64,000 nucleotides of DNA from DASXTC01 sp036505635 (GCA_036505635.1 DASXTC010000021.1:1-64000); one strand, 5' to 3'. Shown: positions 17,991 to 26,101, counted from the stretch's first letter. Translations and numbers: made by a program. The notes: generated from the letters alone by a model not told the origin.

Positions 17991-19137
17991 ATGAAGGTGG
18001 GAATCCATTCCTCGAGCAGATGGCTCGCGCTGGCGGGTCTGGCGCTGCTCCTGGCCGCGCCGGCTCGCGCCGACGTAGGGCTGGGAAAGGACGAGAAGCT
18101 GAGGGTCTTCGGGGATTTCAGGTTCCGGCTCGAGTCGGACTGGGACTCGCAGACCCCAGCCGGCGACGAGCGCCCGGATCGAAATCGGGCGCGCGTGAGG
18201 GCGCGGCTCGGCTTCCGGTACGAACCGACCGCGGGGATCAACCTCGCCCTCAGGGTGAGGACCGGCAAGCAGGCGAGCCAGCAGTCCCCCTTCATCACCG
18301 TGCTCGACTCGGACAACGGCTCTGTGGCGGAGAACGACTACTTCTGGGACGAGTGGTACCTCTTCCTTAAGAAGCGTGGGGCCTGGACGACGCTCGGCAG
18401 GGACACCTTCCCGTTCTGGAAGCAGAACGAGATGGTTCTGGACGATGACTTTACCCTGGCCGGCGTCTCGGGAGGCTACCGGTCCGAGCGGGACGCGAAC
18501 CATGTCGAAATCACCGCGGGCCACTTCTCGCTGCCCGACGGGATGACTCGCGCCATCGGCAATCTCGCCGCCGCCCAGCTCGTCTATTCGAGAGTGGAGC
18601 AGCGCTGGGGCGTGACCGGGGCGCTCGGCTCCTATCTCTTTCTGGGATCCCCCAACTCCATCAACCTGATCAACGGCAACGGAGGGCGGGACTACGCCCT
18701 CTGGGTGGGGTCGCTCCAGGGGAGGATCTTCGCGGGGAGTTGGCCCGTGACGATCGGTCTGGACGTGGCCCACAACGCCCAGGATTACTCGCGCGAGGAC
18801 TCCGATCCGTTCACCGTGGCCAACCGGAGGCACAAGGACGGCTACGTCCGGTCTGCCTCCACGGGCCGGATGAAGGAAAGAGGGGACTGGCTCTTCGCCT
18901 GGTACTACGCGCGGATCGAGACTCTGGCGGTCCACGCGTCTTACGCGCAGGACGACTGGGTGCGCTGGGGGGGGCGCCACGCAGGGGGCCAGCAGCGACA
19001 TGAGGGGGTACGAGCTGAGGGCCGGCTGCGGGCTGGGGAAGGGGCTCACCCTGCTGGCGCGCCTCTACGTGGCCGAGGCGATCACGAGCGCGCAGGACGG
19101 AAAACGCGCACGCCTCGATCTGGGGTGCGAGTTCTAG
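17991..19137 (+). CDS. Outer-membrane porin-like beta-barrel protein, frame broken in a G8 tract
   Basis: A signal peptide (WLALAGLALLLAAPARA) leads to a mature chain of alternating amphipathic strands (KLRVFGDFRFRLES, GFRYEPTAGINLALRVRTG, GRDTFPFWKQNEM), typical of putative porins. As read, the frame changes at eight consecutive G (18967-18974), giving an unrelated basic tail that ends at 19145. With seven G, the sequence continues as barrel strands (MRGYELRAGCGLGKG, LTLLARLYVAEAI) and ends RARLDLGCEF at the TAG at 19135-19137; a terminal Phe is the usual barrel assembly signal. The intact form would be about 381 residues. Either the assembly carries an extra G or the gene is phase-variable. 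Its transported substrate is unknown. Confidence 0.78.
18967..18974 (+). repeat. Eight-base G homopolymer at the porin frameshift
   Basis: GGGGGGGG lies between the codons for VRW and the strand beginning GATQGASSDM. Seven G restores the barrel reading frame; eight G gives a frameshifted tail. Slippage in such a run could switch the protein, or the run could simply be miscalled. Confidence 0.8.
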
Positions 19138-19297
19138 TGTGGTGAGTCAGAAATACCGTCAAGTACCGAAGGCGCGGGAGCGCCCGGATGGCAAGGAGCG
19201 ACGAGGGCGCATGCGTCGTGCATGTAACCGAGGAGCGACGCAGCCATCCGGGCTGATACGGCGACCGAATACCACGGTATTTCTGGCTCACCACACT
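19136..19297. repeat. 162-bp nested inverted-repeat (MITE- or REP-like) element
   Basis: The ends 19136-19157 (AGTGTGGTGAGTCAGAAATA...) and 19276-19297 are inverted repeats matching at 21 of 22 positions. Inside is a perfect 11-bp inverted repeat (GCCCGGATGGC at 19182-19192 against 19243-19253) and a 10-bp direct repeat (AGGAGCGACG at 19194-19203 and 19231-19240). There is no coding frame. The left end overlaps the TAG stop of the frame-corrected porin, so the RNA could fold into a long hairpin and end transcription. I see no clear target-site duplication and no second copy in this window. Non-autonomous transposon, REP-type palindrome or structured RNA are all possible. Confidence 0.7.
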
Positions 19298-19310
19298 GGA
19301 TTCCACGCGC

Positions 19311-19316
19311 TATGAT
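19311..19316 (+). promoter_or_regulatory. Possible -10 box for a leaderless transcript
   Basis: TATGAT ends 6 bases before the ATG at 19323, so transcription would begin at or next to the start codon. No ribosome-binding site precedes that ATG. The -35 region would fall in the right end of the inverted-repeat element and is weak. Confidence 0.35.
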
Positions 19317-19322
19317 AGGGCC

Positions 19323-20000
19323 ATGGCCGACTCCACACGCTGCGTCCTGCTCTTTTCCCGGAAGCCCTCGGAGGAGGTTGCCGCCAAGGGTCTGCGGCGG
19401 GCCCGTCCTCTCTTCGAGCTCGCGGGCCGCCGGATCAGAGACGCCGTCGCGCTGCTCCCTGACACCGATCTGCTGATCCCGCGACAGAGAGGCGGCTCGT
19501 TCGGCGAGAGGCTGGCCAACGCATTACGCGACGCGCGGGCGCTCGGATACCGCCGCATCGTCGCGGTGCCGGCGGATACACCGGCCCTCGGTGAGAGGCA
19601 CCTGCGCGCCGCCTTCGAGGCGCTGGAGTCGCGCGACGTCGTCCTCGGCCCCGCGCCCGATGGCGGTGTCTACCTGATCGGAGTGGGGGGCGGTGTCGAG
19701 GTCGAGCCTCTGTTGCTCGGCGTGCGATGGAGGACCTCGGCCGTCCTGAGGGACCTTCTCGCCGGCGCCGGCGCCGCGGGCGCGGCGCTTCTGCCGGACT
19801 GGCTGGCCGATCTGGATCGCCCGGCGGATCTCCCGGGCCTTCGGGTCGACCCGGCCCTCGACCCCATCCTCGCGGAGTTGATCAAGCGGGTGCTCACCGC
19901 GGCCCCCACCGCAGCGCCCGAGGCAGGGGGGCCCCCCGGTCGGCAAGCCCTCGCGGCCCCGATCTCGCTCCGCGGGCCTCCCGCCCTCCTCCTCGCGTAA
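19323..20000 (+). CDS. TIGR04282-type nucleotidyl/glycosyltransferase (DUF2064), arsenosugar-cluster type
   Basis: 225 residues with the DUF2064 signature: an N-terminal LLFSRKPSEEVAAKGLRR loop in place of a classic nucleotide-binding GxG, then IVAVPADTPALGERHLRAAF and VVLGPAPDGGVYLIG. This family (called transferase 1, rSAM/selenodomain-associated, or arsenosugar biosynthesis glycosyltransferase) resembles the CofC/MobA nucleotidyltransferase fold; its exact reaction is not established. The last 30 or so residues are a low-complexity Pro/Ala tail. It is the first of five same-strand genes, followed after 56 bases by the AhpD-like gene. Confidence 0.85.
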   Translation: MADSTRCVLLFSRKPSEEVAAKGLRRARPLFELAGRRIRDAVALLPDTDLLIPRQRGGSFGERLANALRDARALGYRRIVAVPADTPALGERHLRAAFEALESRDVVLGPAPDGGVYLIGVGGGVEVEPLLLGVRWRTSAVLRDLLAGAGAAGAALLPDWLADLDRPADLPGLRVDPALDPILAELIKRVLTAAPTAAPEAGGPPGRQALAAPISLRGPPALLLA

Positions 20001-20056
20001 TCCGGCCGTCCGCGCTCCCGGCACCTCACGCACGCTCATACTCTAAGGAGGGTTCC

Positions 20057-20386
20057 GTGCCCAGCTACTACCTGTCCGAGGATCTCGCCCGCTTCGGCGA
20101 GCTGTCGAAGACGCACCCCCACCTGTTCGATCTCTTCCAGAAGTGGTACGGCGCCACGATGGAGAAGGGCGCGCTCGACGAGCGCACCAAGAAGCTGATC
20201 GCTTTGGCGGTCGCCTTCGCCATCCAGGAGCCCTACTGCATCGACTCCTACGCTTCCGCCTGCGCCGACGCCGGCATCACGCCCGAGGAGATGGCCGAGG
20301 CCGTGAGCGTGGCGGCGGTCATCCGGGGAGGGGGGACGATCGCGCACTGGGTGCAGGCCTTGAACACCATGACGCGGAAAGGCTGA
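20057..20386 (+). CDS. AhpD-like/carboxymuconolactone decarboxylase-fold protein, arsenosugar-associated type
   Basis: 109 residues with the CMD/AhpD helical fold: FDLFQKWYGATMEKGALDER, TKKLIALAVAFAIQEPYC, and a C-terminal EEMAEAVSVAAVIRGGGTI. It resembles the peroxidase-like proteins found beside arsenosugar and rSAM/selenodomain genes. AhpD enzymes use CxxC; here the motif reads EPYC, so the first cysteine is replaced by Glu while the second is kept, and a further Cys lies eight residues on. Classical disulfide peroxidase chemistry is therefore doubtful. The GTG at 20057 has AAGGAGG about 6 bases upstream. The FAD gene begins 9 bases downstream. Confidence 0.87.
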   Translation: MPSYYLSEDLARFGELSKTHPHLFDLFQKWYGATMEKGALDERTKKLIALAVAFAIQEPYCIDSYASACADAGITPEEMAEAVSVAAVIRGGGTIAHWVQALNTMTRKG

Positions 20387-20395
20387 CAAAACCCC

Positions 20396-21601
20396 ATGGG
20401 ACGCGCGCCCGCTCGTATCGCCGTCATCGGCGCGGGGCCGATGGGGATCTCAGCCGCCCTGCTCGCCCTCGAGCGCGGCTTCGAGGTCACCGTCTTCGAG
20501 CGAGGCGAGGTGGGAGAGTCGGTGCGCCGGTGGGGCCCGTCCACGCGTCTCTTCAGCCCGATGCGGATGAACCTGCCCGCGCGGGCGCGTGAGCTGCTGG
20601 GGGGGGCCGCGCCTGATGACGACGCGCTTCTGACGGGGCCCGAGCTGGCCGATAAGGCCCTCGTGCCACTGGCCTGCCTGCCTCCTCTGTCCGGCCGCGT
20701 GAGAACGCGCCACCGCGTCGCCGCGGTGGGGCGCGCGGGGCTCACGCGGCTCGATCTTCCGGGGCATCCCTTGCGCGCGGAGCGCCCCTTCCGGCTCCTC
20801 CTTCAGACCCCCCGTGGCGAGGAGTATTTCGAGGCCGAGGCGGTGCTCGACGCATCGGGGGTCTACGGGCAGCCGGGCTGGTCCGGGCCGGGAGGCCTCC
20901 CCGCCCGAGGCGAGAGGGAGCTGGGCGCGCGCCTCATCCGCCGCCTCGGCGAGCTGGAATCGAGACGGGCCGCGCTGATCGGGCGGCGGGCCCTCCTCAT
21001 CGGCCACGGCCATTCGGCGGCTAACGCGCTGCTCCTGCTCGAGCGAATGGCGGCCGATTCGCCCCAGACGCGCGTCGTCTGGGCGACACGCTCCTCCAAC
21101 CGTCGCCCTTGCGCCGAGGTGGCCGGCGATCCGCTCCCCGAGCGCCAGAGGGTGGCCGCCCGTGCCAACGATCTCGCCTCCGATCCCCCCTCCTTCCTGA
21201 GCGTGCTGAGAGGGTGCTCGCTCCAGGCGATCGAGGCGGTCGATGGAGGAGGCGACGGCGCTTCGCTGCGCGCGACTCTGGCCGGCCCGGCGTCGGCGCC
21301 GGCCCGTGAGGAGATCGTCCACGAGGCGATCTCCCTGACCGGATACCGTCCCGACCTGGGCGTCCTGACGGAGCTGGCCCTCGAGATCTCCCCCGTGACG
21401 GAGGGAGGCGCCCGCCTCTCGCGCGCCCTGACCGGAGTCACAGATTGTCTTGCCCTGCCAAGAGTGCTCCCGAAGGATCTCGAGTCGGGAGAGCCCGGGT
21501 TCTTCCTCGTCGGCTCCAAGAGCTACGGGCGGTCACCCGCCTTTCTGCTCCGCACCGGTCTGGCGCATCTCGAGACGATCCTGGAGGGTCTGGCCCGATG
21601 A
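20396..21601 (+). CDS. FAD/NAD(P)-binding oxidoreductase of the radical SAM cluster
   Basis: 401 residues with a Rossmann FAD-binding start (RIAVIGAGPMGISAALLALE), a second dinucleotide site (ALLIGHGHSAANALLLLERM) and a C-terminal ITGYRPD-like segment (SLTGYRPDLGVL), as in flavin monooxygenase and thioredoxin-reductase-like proteins. No redox-active CxxC is seen, which favours an oxygenase or an amine/thiol oxidase role over a disulfide reductase. The substrate is unknown. Its TGA overlaps the ATG of the radical SAM gene (ATGA), indicating translational coupling. Confidence 0.86.
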   Translation: MGRAPARIAVIGAGPMGISAALLALERGFEVTVFERGEVGESVRRWGPSTRLFSPMRMNLPARARELLGGAAPDDDALLTGPELADKALVPLACLPPLSGRVRTRHRVAAVGRAGLTRLDLPGHPLRAERPFRLLLQTPRGEEYFEAEAVLDASGVYGQPGWSGPGGLPARGERELGARLIRRLGELESRRAALIGRRALLIGHGHSAANALLLLERMAADSPQTRVVWATRSSNRRPCAEVAGDPLPERQRVAARANDLASDPPSFLSVLRGCSLQAIEAVDGGGDGASLRATLAGPASAPAREEIVHEAISLTGYRPDLGVLTELALEISPVTEGGARLSRALTGVTDCLALPRVLPKDLESGEPGFFLVGSKSYGRSPAFLLRTGLAHLETILEGLAR

Positions 21602-22464
21602 CATCCTCGTATCCGTCGGCGCCGCTGGATGCTCTCGACACGCTGTGGCTCCAGGTATCCGGCACACTCTGCAACCTCGCGTGCACGCACTGCTTCATCT
21701 CGTGCTCGCCCACCAACCACACCCACGAGATGATGCGGTTCGAGTCGGTGATGCGCTACCTCGAGGAGGCGGAGGCGCTCGGCGTCAAGGAGTACTACCT
21801 CACCGGGGGTGAGCCGCTCATGCATCCGCGGATCATGGAGATCCTCCGGGCCGCGCTCGCGCAGGGGCCGGTCTCGATCCTGACCAACGGGCTCCTGATC
21901 CGGCCCGAGACCGCGGCGCGTCTCAAGGGGCTCTCGGACGGCTCCGAGTACAGCCTCGACCTGAGGATTTCCATCGACGGGTACGATGCAGCCACCAACG
22001 ACCCGATCCGGGGGGCGGGCACGTTCCAGAGGATCCTCGAGGGGATTCGCAATCTCGCGGAGGCGGGTCTCCCACCGGTCGTCACGGTGACGGAGGCATG
22101 CGAAGGGGCGGGCACGCAGGAGGGGAGACGCCGCTTCCTGGAGCTCCTCGCGGAGATCGGGCTGCCGCATCCCCGGCTCAAGGTGATGCCCCTCCTGAGG
22201 CTCGGGGCTGAGGAGACCCGGTCGCGCGGCTACCTCCAATCCGAGACGCTCGCCGGTCTGGAGCTGACAGCGGAGCAGACGTCGGAGCTGCAGTGCTCGT
22301 CGTGCCGCATGGCGACCGAGCGCGGGGTCTGGGTCTGCCCCATCCTTCTGGACGTGCCCGAGGCGCGGATGGGCGCGACGCTGGCCGACACCCTGCGCCC
22401 CTTCGAGCTGGCTTACTCGGCCTGCCACACGTGCCACGCGCAGGGGCTCTCATGCAGGACGTGA
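21598..22464 (+). CDS. Radical SAM protein with SPASM-like C-terminal cysteine cluster
   Basis: 288 residues. CNLACTHC (CX3CX2C, about residues 21-28) binds the catalytic 4Fe-4S cluster; YYLTGGEPLMHP is the GGE motif for SAM and LRISIDGYDAATND lies in the barrel. The C-terminus has further cysteines (CSSCRMA, VWVCPILL, ACHTCHAQ, SC), a SPASM-like arrangement for auxiliary clusters. Enzymes of this build modify peptides or join small molecules by carbon-centred radicals. The ATG at 21598 overlaps the previous stop, and its own end overlaps the next start by 13 bases. In this context it is the likely key enzyme of the cluster, but its substrate is unknown. Confidence 0.9.
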   Translation: MTSSYPSAPLDALDTLWLQVSGTLCNLACTHCFISCSPTNHTHEMMRFESVMRYLEEAEALGVKEYYLTGGEPLMHPRIMEILRAALAQGPVSILTNGLLIRPETAARLKGLSDGSEYSLDLRISIDGYDAATNDPIRGAGTFQRILEGIRNLAEAGLPPVVTVTEACEGAGTQEGRRRFLELLAEIGLPHPRLKVMPLLRLGAEETRSRGYLQSETLAGLELTAEQTSELQCSSCRMATERGVWVCPILLDVPEARMGATLADTLRPFELAYSACHTCHAQGLSCRT

Positions 22465-23273
22465 GCCCGGGCGTCCTTTCGCTTGGCTCCTTCCGCCGGG
22501 TGGCCCTCCTCGGCGGGATCTACTCCAACCATCTCGCGCTGCGCGAGGCGCTGAAGCTGGCGCGGGAGCGGAAGGCCGAGACGATCGTCGCGTTGGGAGA
22601 TTTCGGCGCCTTCGGGCCGCACCCGGATCGCACCCTGGAGATCCTGCGCGAGGAGAAGCTCCCCGCGATCCAGGGCAACTACGAGGAATCGCTCGCGGGC
22701 GGCGCGGATGACTGCCACTGCGGTTACACCGACCCGCGCGACAACCGCTTCGCGCAGATCTCGTACGACTACACGCGTGAGAAAACCTCAGCCGGGCACA
22801 CGGAATGGATGGCAACTCTGCCGGGGCACATCCGGCTCACCATGGGCGGGCGCCGGCTGCTCCTCTGTCATGGCTCCCCCCGGCGCATCAACGAGTTCCT
22901 CTTTCACAGCGCGACGCCCGTCCCCTTCATCCGGCGGCTCCTCGCCGAGCATGAGGCCGACCTCATCGTGTGTACGCACACCGGGATTCACTGGAAGCGC
23001 TTCATCGAGCCGGGGCGAGGGGTGGTCAATGCCGGAGCGCTGGGCCGGCCGGCCAACGACGGGCGCGTCAACGTCTGGTTCACGATCCTCGAGGAGACGG
23101 CCGGTGGCCTCGACGCCGAGTTCGTGCCGGTGCCTTACGACCACGACAGGCTCGCGCGCGAGATGAGGGATGAATCGCTGCCACCGGAGTTCATCGAGAC
23201 GATCCAGACCGGGTGGTGGACGAGCTGTCTCGAGATCCTGCCCGCGAAGGAGCGGGCGCGGGGCCGGTACTGA
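22452..23273 (+). CDS. Metallophosphoesterase-like protein with altered first metal motif
   Basis: 273 residues with the calcineurin-like order: LGGIYSNHLALREAL in place of SDIHGNLxAL, then VALGDFGAFGP (GD), IQGNYEESL (GNH/YE), LLCHGSPR (GH), VCTHTGIHWKR (GHTH-like) and VVNAGALGRP. The first motif lacks both the Asp and the His that normally bind one metal, while the later motifs are kept. Catalysis may be altered, or it may be a lineage-specific variant. A cysteine/histidine patch (DDCHCGYTD) is unusual. It overlaps the radical SAM gene by 13 bases and probably acts with it. Confidence 0.86.
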   Translation: MQDVSPGVLSLGSFRRVALLGGIYSNHLALREALKLARERKAETIVALGDFGAFGPHPDRTLEILREEKLPAIQGNYEESLAGGADDCHCGYTDPRDNRFAQISYDYTREKTSAGHTEWMATLPGHIRLTMGGRRLLLCHGSPRRINEFLFHSATPVPFIRRLLAEHEADLIVCTHTGIHWKRFIEPGRGVVNAGALGRPANDGRVNVWFTILEETAGGLDAEFVPVPYDHDRLAREMRDESLPPEFIETIQTGWWTSCLEILPAKERARGRY

Positions 23274-23295
23274 TCCGGCCCCGCCGCATACTCGG

Positions 23296-24393
23296 CTAGG
23301 ACCTCGGCTCGATGACGACGTCGCCGCTTCCAGTTTCCACGTTGATGCGGGTCTTGCCGTCGCCGCGCCGGTAGCCGATGACCTCCTTGTCCTTGAGGAT
23401 CGGCTGCGCATCGGAGAACCGGTTCACGATGTCGCCGCTCCCCTGCGCGGCCTTCGCCTCGAAGGCGACCCCCGGGTCGAGCCGCAGGGTCACGCTGCCG
23501 CTGCCCGTGTCGGCCGTCACCGAGGCGAGCCGGTTGCCGCGGACCTCCAGGAGGACGTCGCCCGAGCCCGTGTCCGCCTTGAACTCCTCCGTGTCGAAGT
23601 CCTTGACCTCAACGTCCCCGGAGCCGGTGTCCGCGTCGATGACGCGGGCGCTCCCCGAAGCGAGGTTCACGTCCCCCGAGCCCACGTCACAGGTGATCTT
23701 GTCCCCCTTGAAGCCGTGCAGGTCACAATCGCCGCTGCCCGTGTCGCAGGTGAAGGAGCCTTCGAGGTTGGCTGCCTTGACGTCGCCGGAGCCGGTGTCG
23801 GCCGTGATGGTCCCCTTGAGGTCATCGAGAGTCACGTCGCCGCTGGCGCCGTCGAAGACGAGAGTCCCCTCGACTCCCTGTCCATGGATGCCGCCGACCA
23901 GGTTGCGGAAGGTCCCTTCCACAGCGCGGCGAGGAAGCTGCACCTCCACGTCGGCGTAGAGCAGCACGCCGCTGCCGCTCTTTACGGTCACGCGATACCC
24001 GGCGTACCTGGTGCTCGAAGAGTTGCCGAGGCCCAGAAGGCGCGAGAGCCAGTGCTCCTCCTCTTCGCCCGCCTCGGCGGGGTAGCGGAAGGTGGTGTAC
24101 TTGTCGAGCGGATAGACCATCCTCAGGGTCGGGACCCCTCCCTCGCCGGACACCTGCTCGAGCTTCATGAGGTTCGCCGTGGCGTCGTCGTCGGCGTGGA
24201 CGGTGGCCACGGTCACGACCTTGTCGGAGGATCCTGCGATCACGCGCATCGTGCCGGCGAGGTTTTCCACGACGAAGGCGCCGGTTGGGGCGTATTCGAG
24301 CCGCAGGGTCCGGGTCGAATCGGCCAGGACGGGGCCGGCAAGGGCGAAGGATGCTGTCAGGCAAAGGGCGGAAGCGGTTCTCGACAGGCTCAT
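23296..24393 (-). CDS. Exported DUF4097-type protein with TGSGDV beta repeats
   Basis: 365 residues: a signal peptide (CLTASFALAGPVLADS), a short N-terminal beta domain, and from about residue 180 a DUF4097 repeat region. DTGSGDV or a close variant recurs roughly every 20 residues about eight times (TADTGSGDVKAANLEG, DADTGSGDVEVKDFD, VETGSGDVVIEP), as expected for a right-handed beta-helix or stacked beta sheet. Such proteins are envelope components, sometimes controlled by sigma/anti-sigma systems; no catalytic residues are apparent. GAGGAG before the ATG at 24393 fixes the start. It is the last gene of a minus-strand run headed by the DUF4331 gene. Confidence 0.87.
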   Translation of the reverse strand: MSLSRTASALCLTASFALAGPVLADSTRTLRLEYAPTGAFVVENLAGTMRVIAGSSDKVVTVATVHADDDATANLMKLEQVSGEGGVPTLRMVYPLDKYTTFRYPAEAGEEEEHWLSRLLGLGNSSSTRYAGYRVTVKSGSGVLLYADVEVQLPRRAVEGTFRNLVGGIHGQGVEGTLVFDGASGDVTLDDLKGTITADTGSGDVKAANLEGSFTCDTGSGDCDLHGFKGDKITCDVGSGDVNLASGSARVIDADTGSGDVEVKDFDTEEFKADTGSGDVLLEVRGNRLASVTADTGSGSVTLRLDPGVAFEAKAAQGSGDIVNRFSDAQPILKDKEVIGYRRGDGKTRINVETGSGDVVIEPRS

Positions 24394-24437
24394 GGGGGAC
24401 TCCTCCTCAGGCTCGGGATCGAACGATCTCGCCCTAT

Positions 24438-25295
24438 CTACGGCGAGGAGGGCGGAATGGTTGCCTTTCCAGCAATGGCCGCCAGGGCCTGGTTGAATTC
24501 GGCCGGCTTCTCCAGCATCGGAAAATGGCCCACGCCGGGGATCAGGGTCACCTCGAACCGTGCGTGGCGGCGGTTCCCCTCCAGGTTGGTGGGGCGGCGG
24601 TCCGAGTTGATGGCGTGGAAGGGGATCTTGACTCCATCCATGGCTCCGGGCAGATCGTGGGCGAACAGACTCGCGAGCGCGGCGATGGCGATCTCCGGGG
24701 GGGCCGAGGCGGCCTTGCCCGCCACCCTGTCCACCAGGGCCGGGTCGGTCCCTTCGGGGAAGAAGCCGCGCATGAAGGCGTCGGTGTTCTTCTTGAAATC
24801 CTGCTTGAAGGGAGCCAGGAACGACTCGATCTGCTCCGGAGTGAACTTTCGCTCCACGTCCTGGAGGGAATCGACCGGCACGAGAAGGATCACCCGTTCT
24901 GGCATGAGCCGGGCCGCCTCCACGATGACCGAGCCTCCCATGGAATGGCCGACCAGGATGGCCTTTTTCAGCCCCAGCTTCTCGACCACCGCGCGGACAT
25001 CCTGCCCGAAGGCGGGAATCGTCCATTCCTTGCGCCCGCGGCCCGAGGAACCGTGCCCGGCCAGGTCGATGGCGACGACCTGATGCGCCGGGGCGAAGTG
25101 CTTCATCTGCGCGTCCCACACGGTGGTGTCGCAGCTCCAGCAGTGCACGAAGACGAGCGCCGGGGCTCCGCTTCCTTCGGTGATGTAATGGATGGAGACG
25201 CCGTCCGCCGATGGGACCGTGCCTTCGACGGCGAGGGCGTGCCCGGGGATCACGACACAAAGGGTCAGGATGGCGAGCTGGATGAATCGTCGCAT
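24438..25295 (-). CDS. Exported alpha/beta hydrolase
   Basis: 285 residues with a signal peptide (FIQLAILTLCVVIPGHALA). The alpha/beta-hydrolase fold shows an oxyanion-type VFVHCWSCDTTVWDAQM segment, the nucleophile elbow LVGHSMGGSVI and a C-terminal IPGVGHFPMLEKP holding the His. It resembles small esterases or epoxide-hydrolase-like proteins; the substrate is unknown. GAGGAG lies 5 bases before the ATG. Its start overlaps the end of the dioxygenase gene by 31 bases, which suggests co-translation. Confidence 0.9.
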   Translation of the reverse strand: MRRFIQLAILTLCVVIPGHALAVEGTVPSADGVSIHYITEGSGAPALVFVHCWSCDTTVWDAQMKHFAPAHQVVAIDLAGHGSSGRGRKEWTIPAFGQDVRAVVEKLGLKKAILVGHSMGGSVIVEAARLMPERVILLVPVDSLQDVERKFTPEQIESFLAPFKQDFKKNTDAFMRGFFPEGTDPALVDRVAGKAASAPPEIAIAALASLFAHDLPGAMDGVKIPFHAINSDRRPTNLEGNRRHARFEVTLIPGVGHFPMLEKPAEFNQALAAIAGKATIPPSSP

Positions 25296-26095
25296 GTGGC
25301 TCCTCGGCCTTGAAGGGCGAAACAGCGCATGGAGAGGTTGCCGTACTGAATCCCGTCGTGGATCTCCACGACGTCATCCTCGGCGCCGGAGGCGCCCAGG
25401 ACGAAGAAGAGCGGATCGAAATGCTCGGTCGTGGGGACGGCCAACGCGGCATGCGGCGCGACCTCGCGGTACCGGATCAGCGCGTCGAAATCGTGCCTCT
25501 CCAGCCGCGTCCTGACCCACTCGTCGAACTCCAGAGCCCACGAGTCGGCCGGCGCCTCCTTCCGCTCCAGCCGGATGAGCCTCAGGTTGTGCACGATGCC
25601 GCCGCTGCCGATGAGCAGGACGCCCTGGCTCCGAAGCGCCGACAGCGCCCGCCCGATTCGCATCAGCTCCTCGGGGGCCGAGCGGCGCGGCAGTGAGATC
25701 TCGACGACCGGGATCCGCGGCTCGGGGAAGGCGAGGCGCAGGGGGATCCAGACACCGTGATCCCATCCCCGGTCAGGATCCTCCTGCGCCGGCAGATCGG
25801 CGTCATGGAGCCGGCGGATCACCTCGGCCGCCAGGCCCGGATCGCCCGGCGCGGGGTAGGTGAGGGCGTAGAGAGGATCGGGGAACCCAGCGAAGTCGTA
25901 GATCAGAGGAGGCCGGCCGGCCGACGTGACGCGGATCGGTCCCGGCGCCTCCCAATGCGCCGACATCACGAGGAGGGCGCGGGGTGAGGGGCAAGCCTCG
26001 GCCCACCTCCTCAAGGCGCGGGCGCAGGTGCCCTCAGGTTCGAGCGCGAGGGTGGGCGCGCCGTGAGAGATGAAGAGTGCCGGCAACCTGAGCAT
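25265..26095 (-). CDS. Extradiol dioxygenase, LigB/DODA type (YgiD-like)
   Basis: 276 residues. Metal-binding residues are in FISHGAPTLALE, VMSAHWEAPGP, GGIVHNLRLI and PTTEHFDPLFFV, the pattern of class III (LigB) extradiol enzymes such as E. coli YgiD/4,5-DOPA dioxygenase. Members open catecholic rings using Zn or Fe. The substrate cannot be read. The ATG at 26095 lies just inside a minus-strand run, 7 bases after the TPR gene, without a good ribosome site of its own. Confidence 0.9.
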   Translation of the reverse strand: MLRLPALFISHGAPTLALEPEGTCARALRRWAEACPSPRALLVMSAHWEAPGPIRVTSAGRPPLIYDFAGFPDPLYALTYPAPGDPGLAAEVIRRLHDADLPAQEDPDRGWDHGVWIPLRLAFPEPRIPVVEISLPRRSAPEELMRIGRALSALRSQGVLLIGSGGIVHNLRLIRLERKEAPADSWALEFDEWVRTRLERHDFDALIRYREVAPHAALAVPTTEHFDPLFFVLGASGAEDDVVEIHDGIQYGNLSMRCFALQGRGATCDDSSSSPS

Positions 26096-26101
26096 CGGAT
26101 G

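Noticed and set aside
19182..19253. tRNA or CRISPR-like unit inside the inverted-repeat element
   Set aside because: No cloverleaf, no T-loop sequence and only two short direct repeats.
23560..23800. Regular DNA repeats resembling a CRISPR array
   Set aside because: They encode the TGSGDV protein repeats in frame and vary at third positions.
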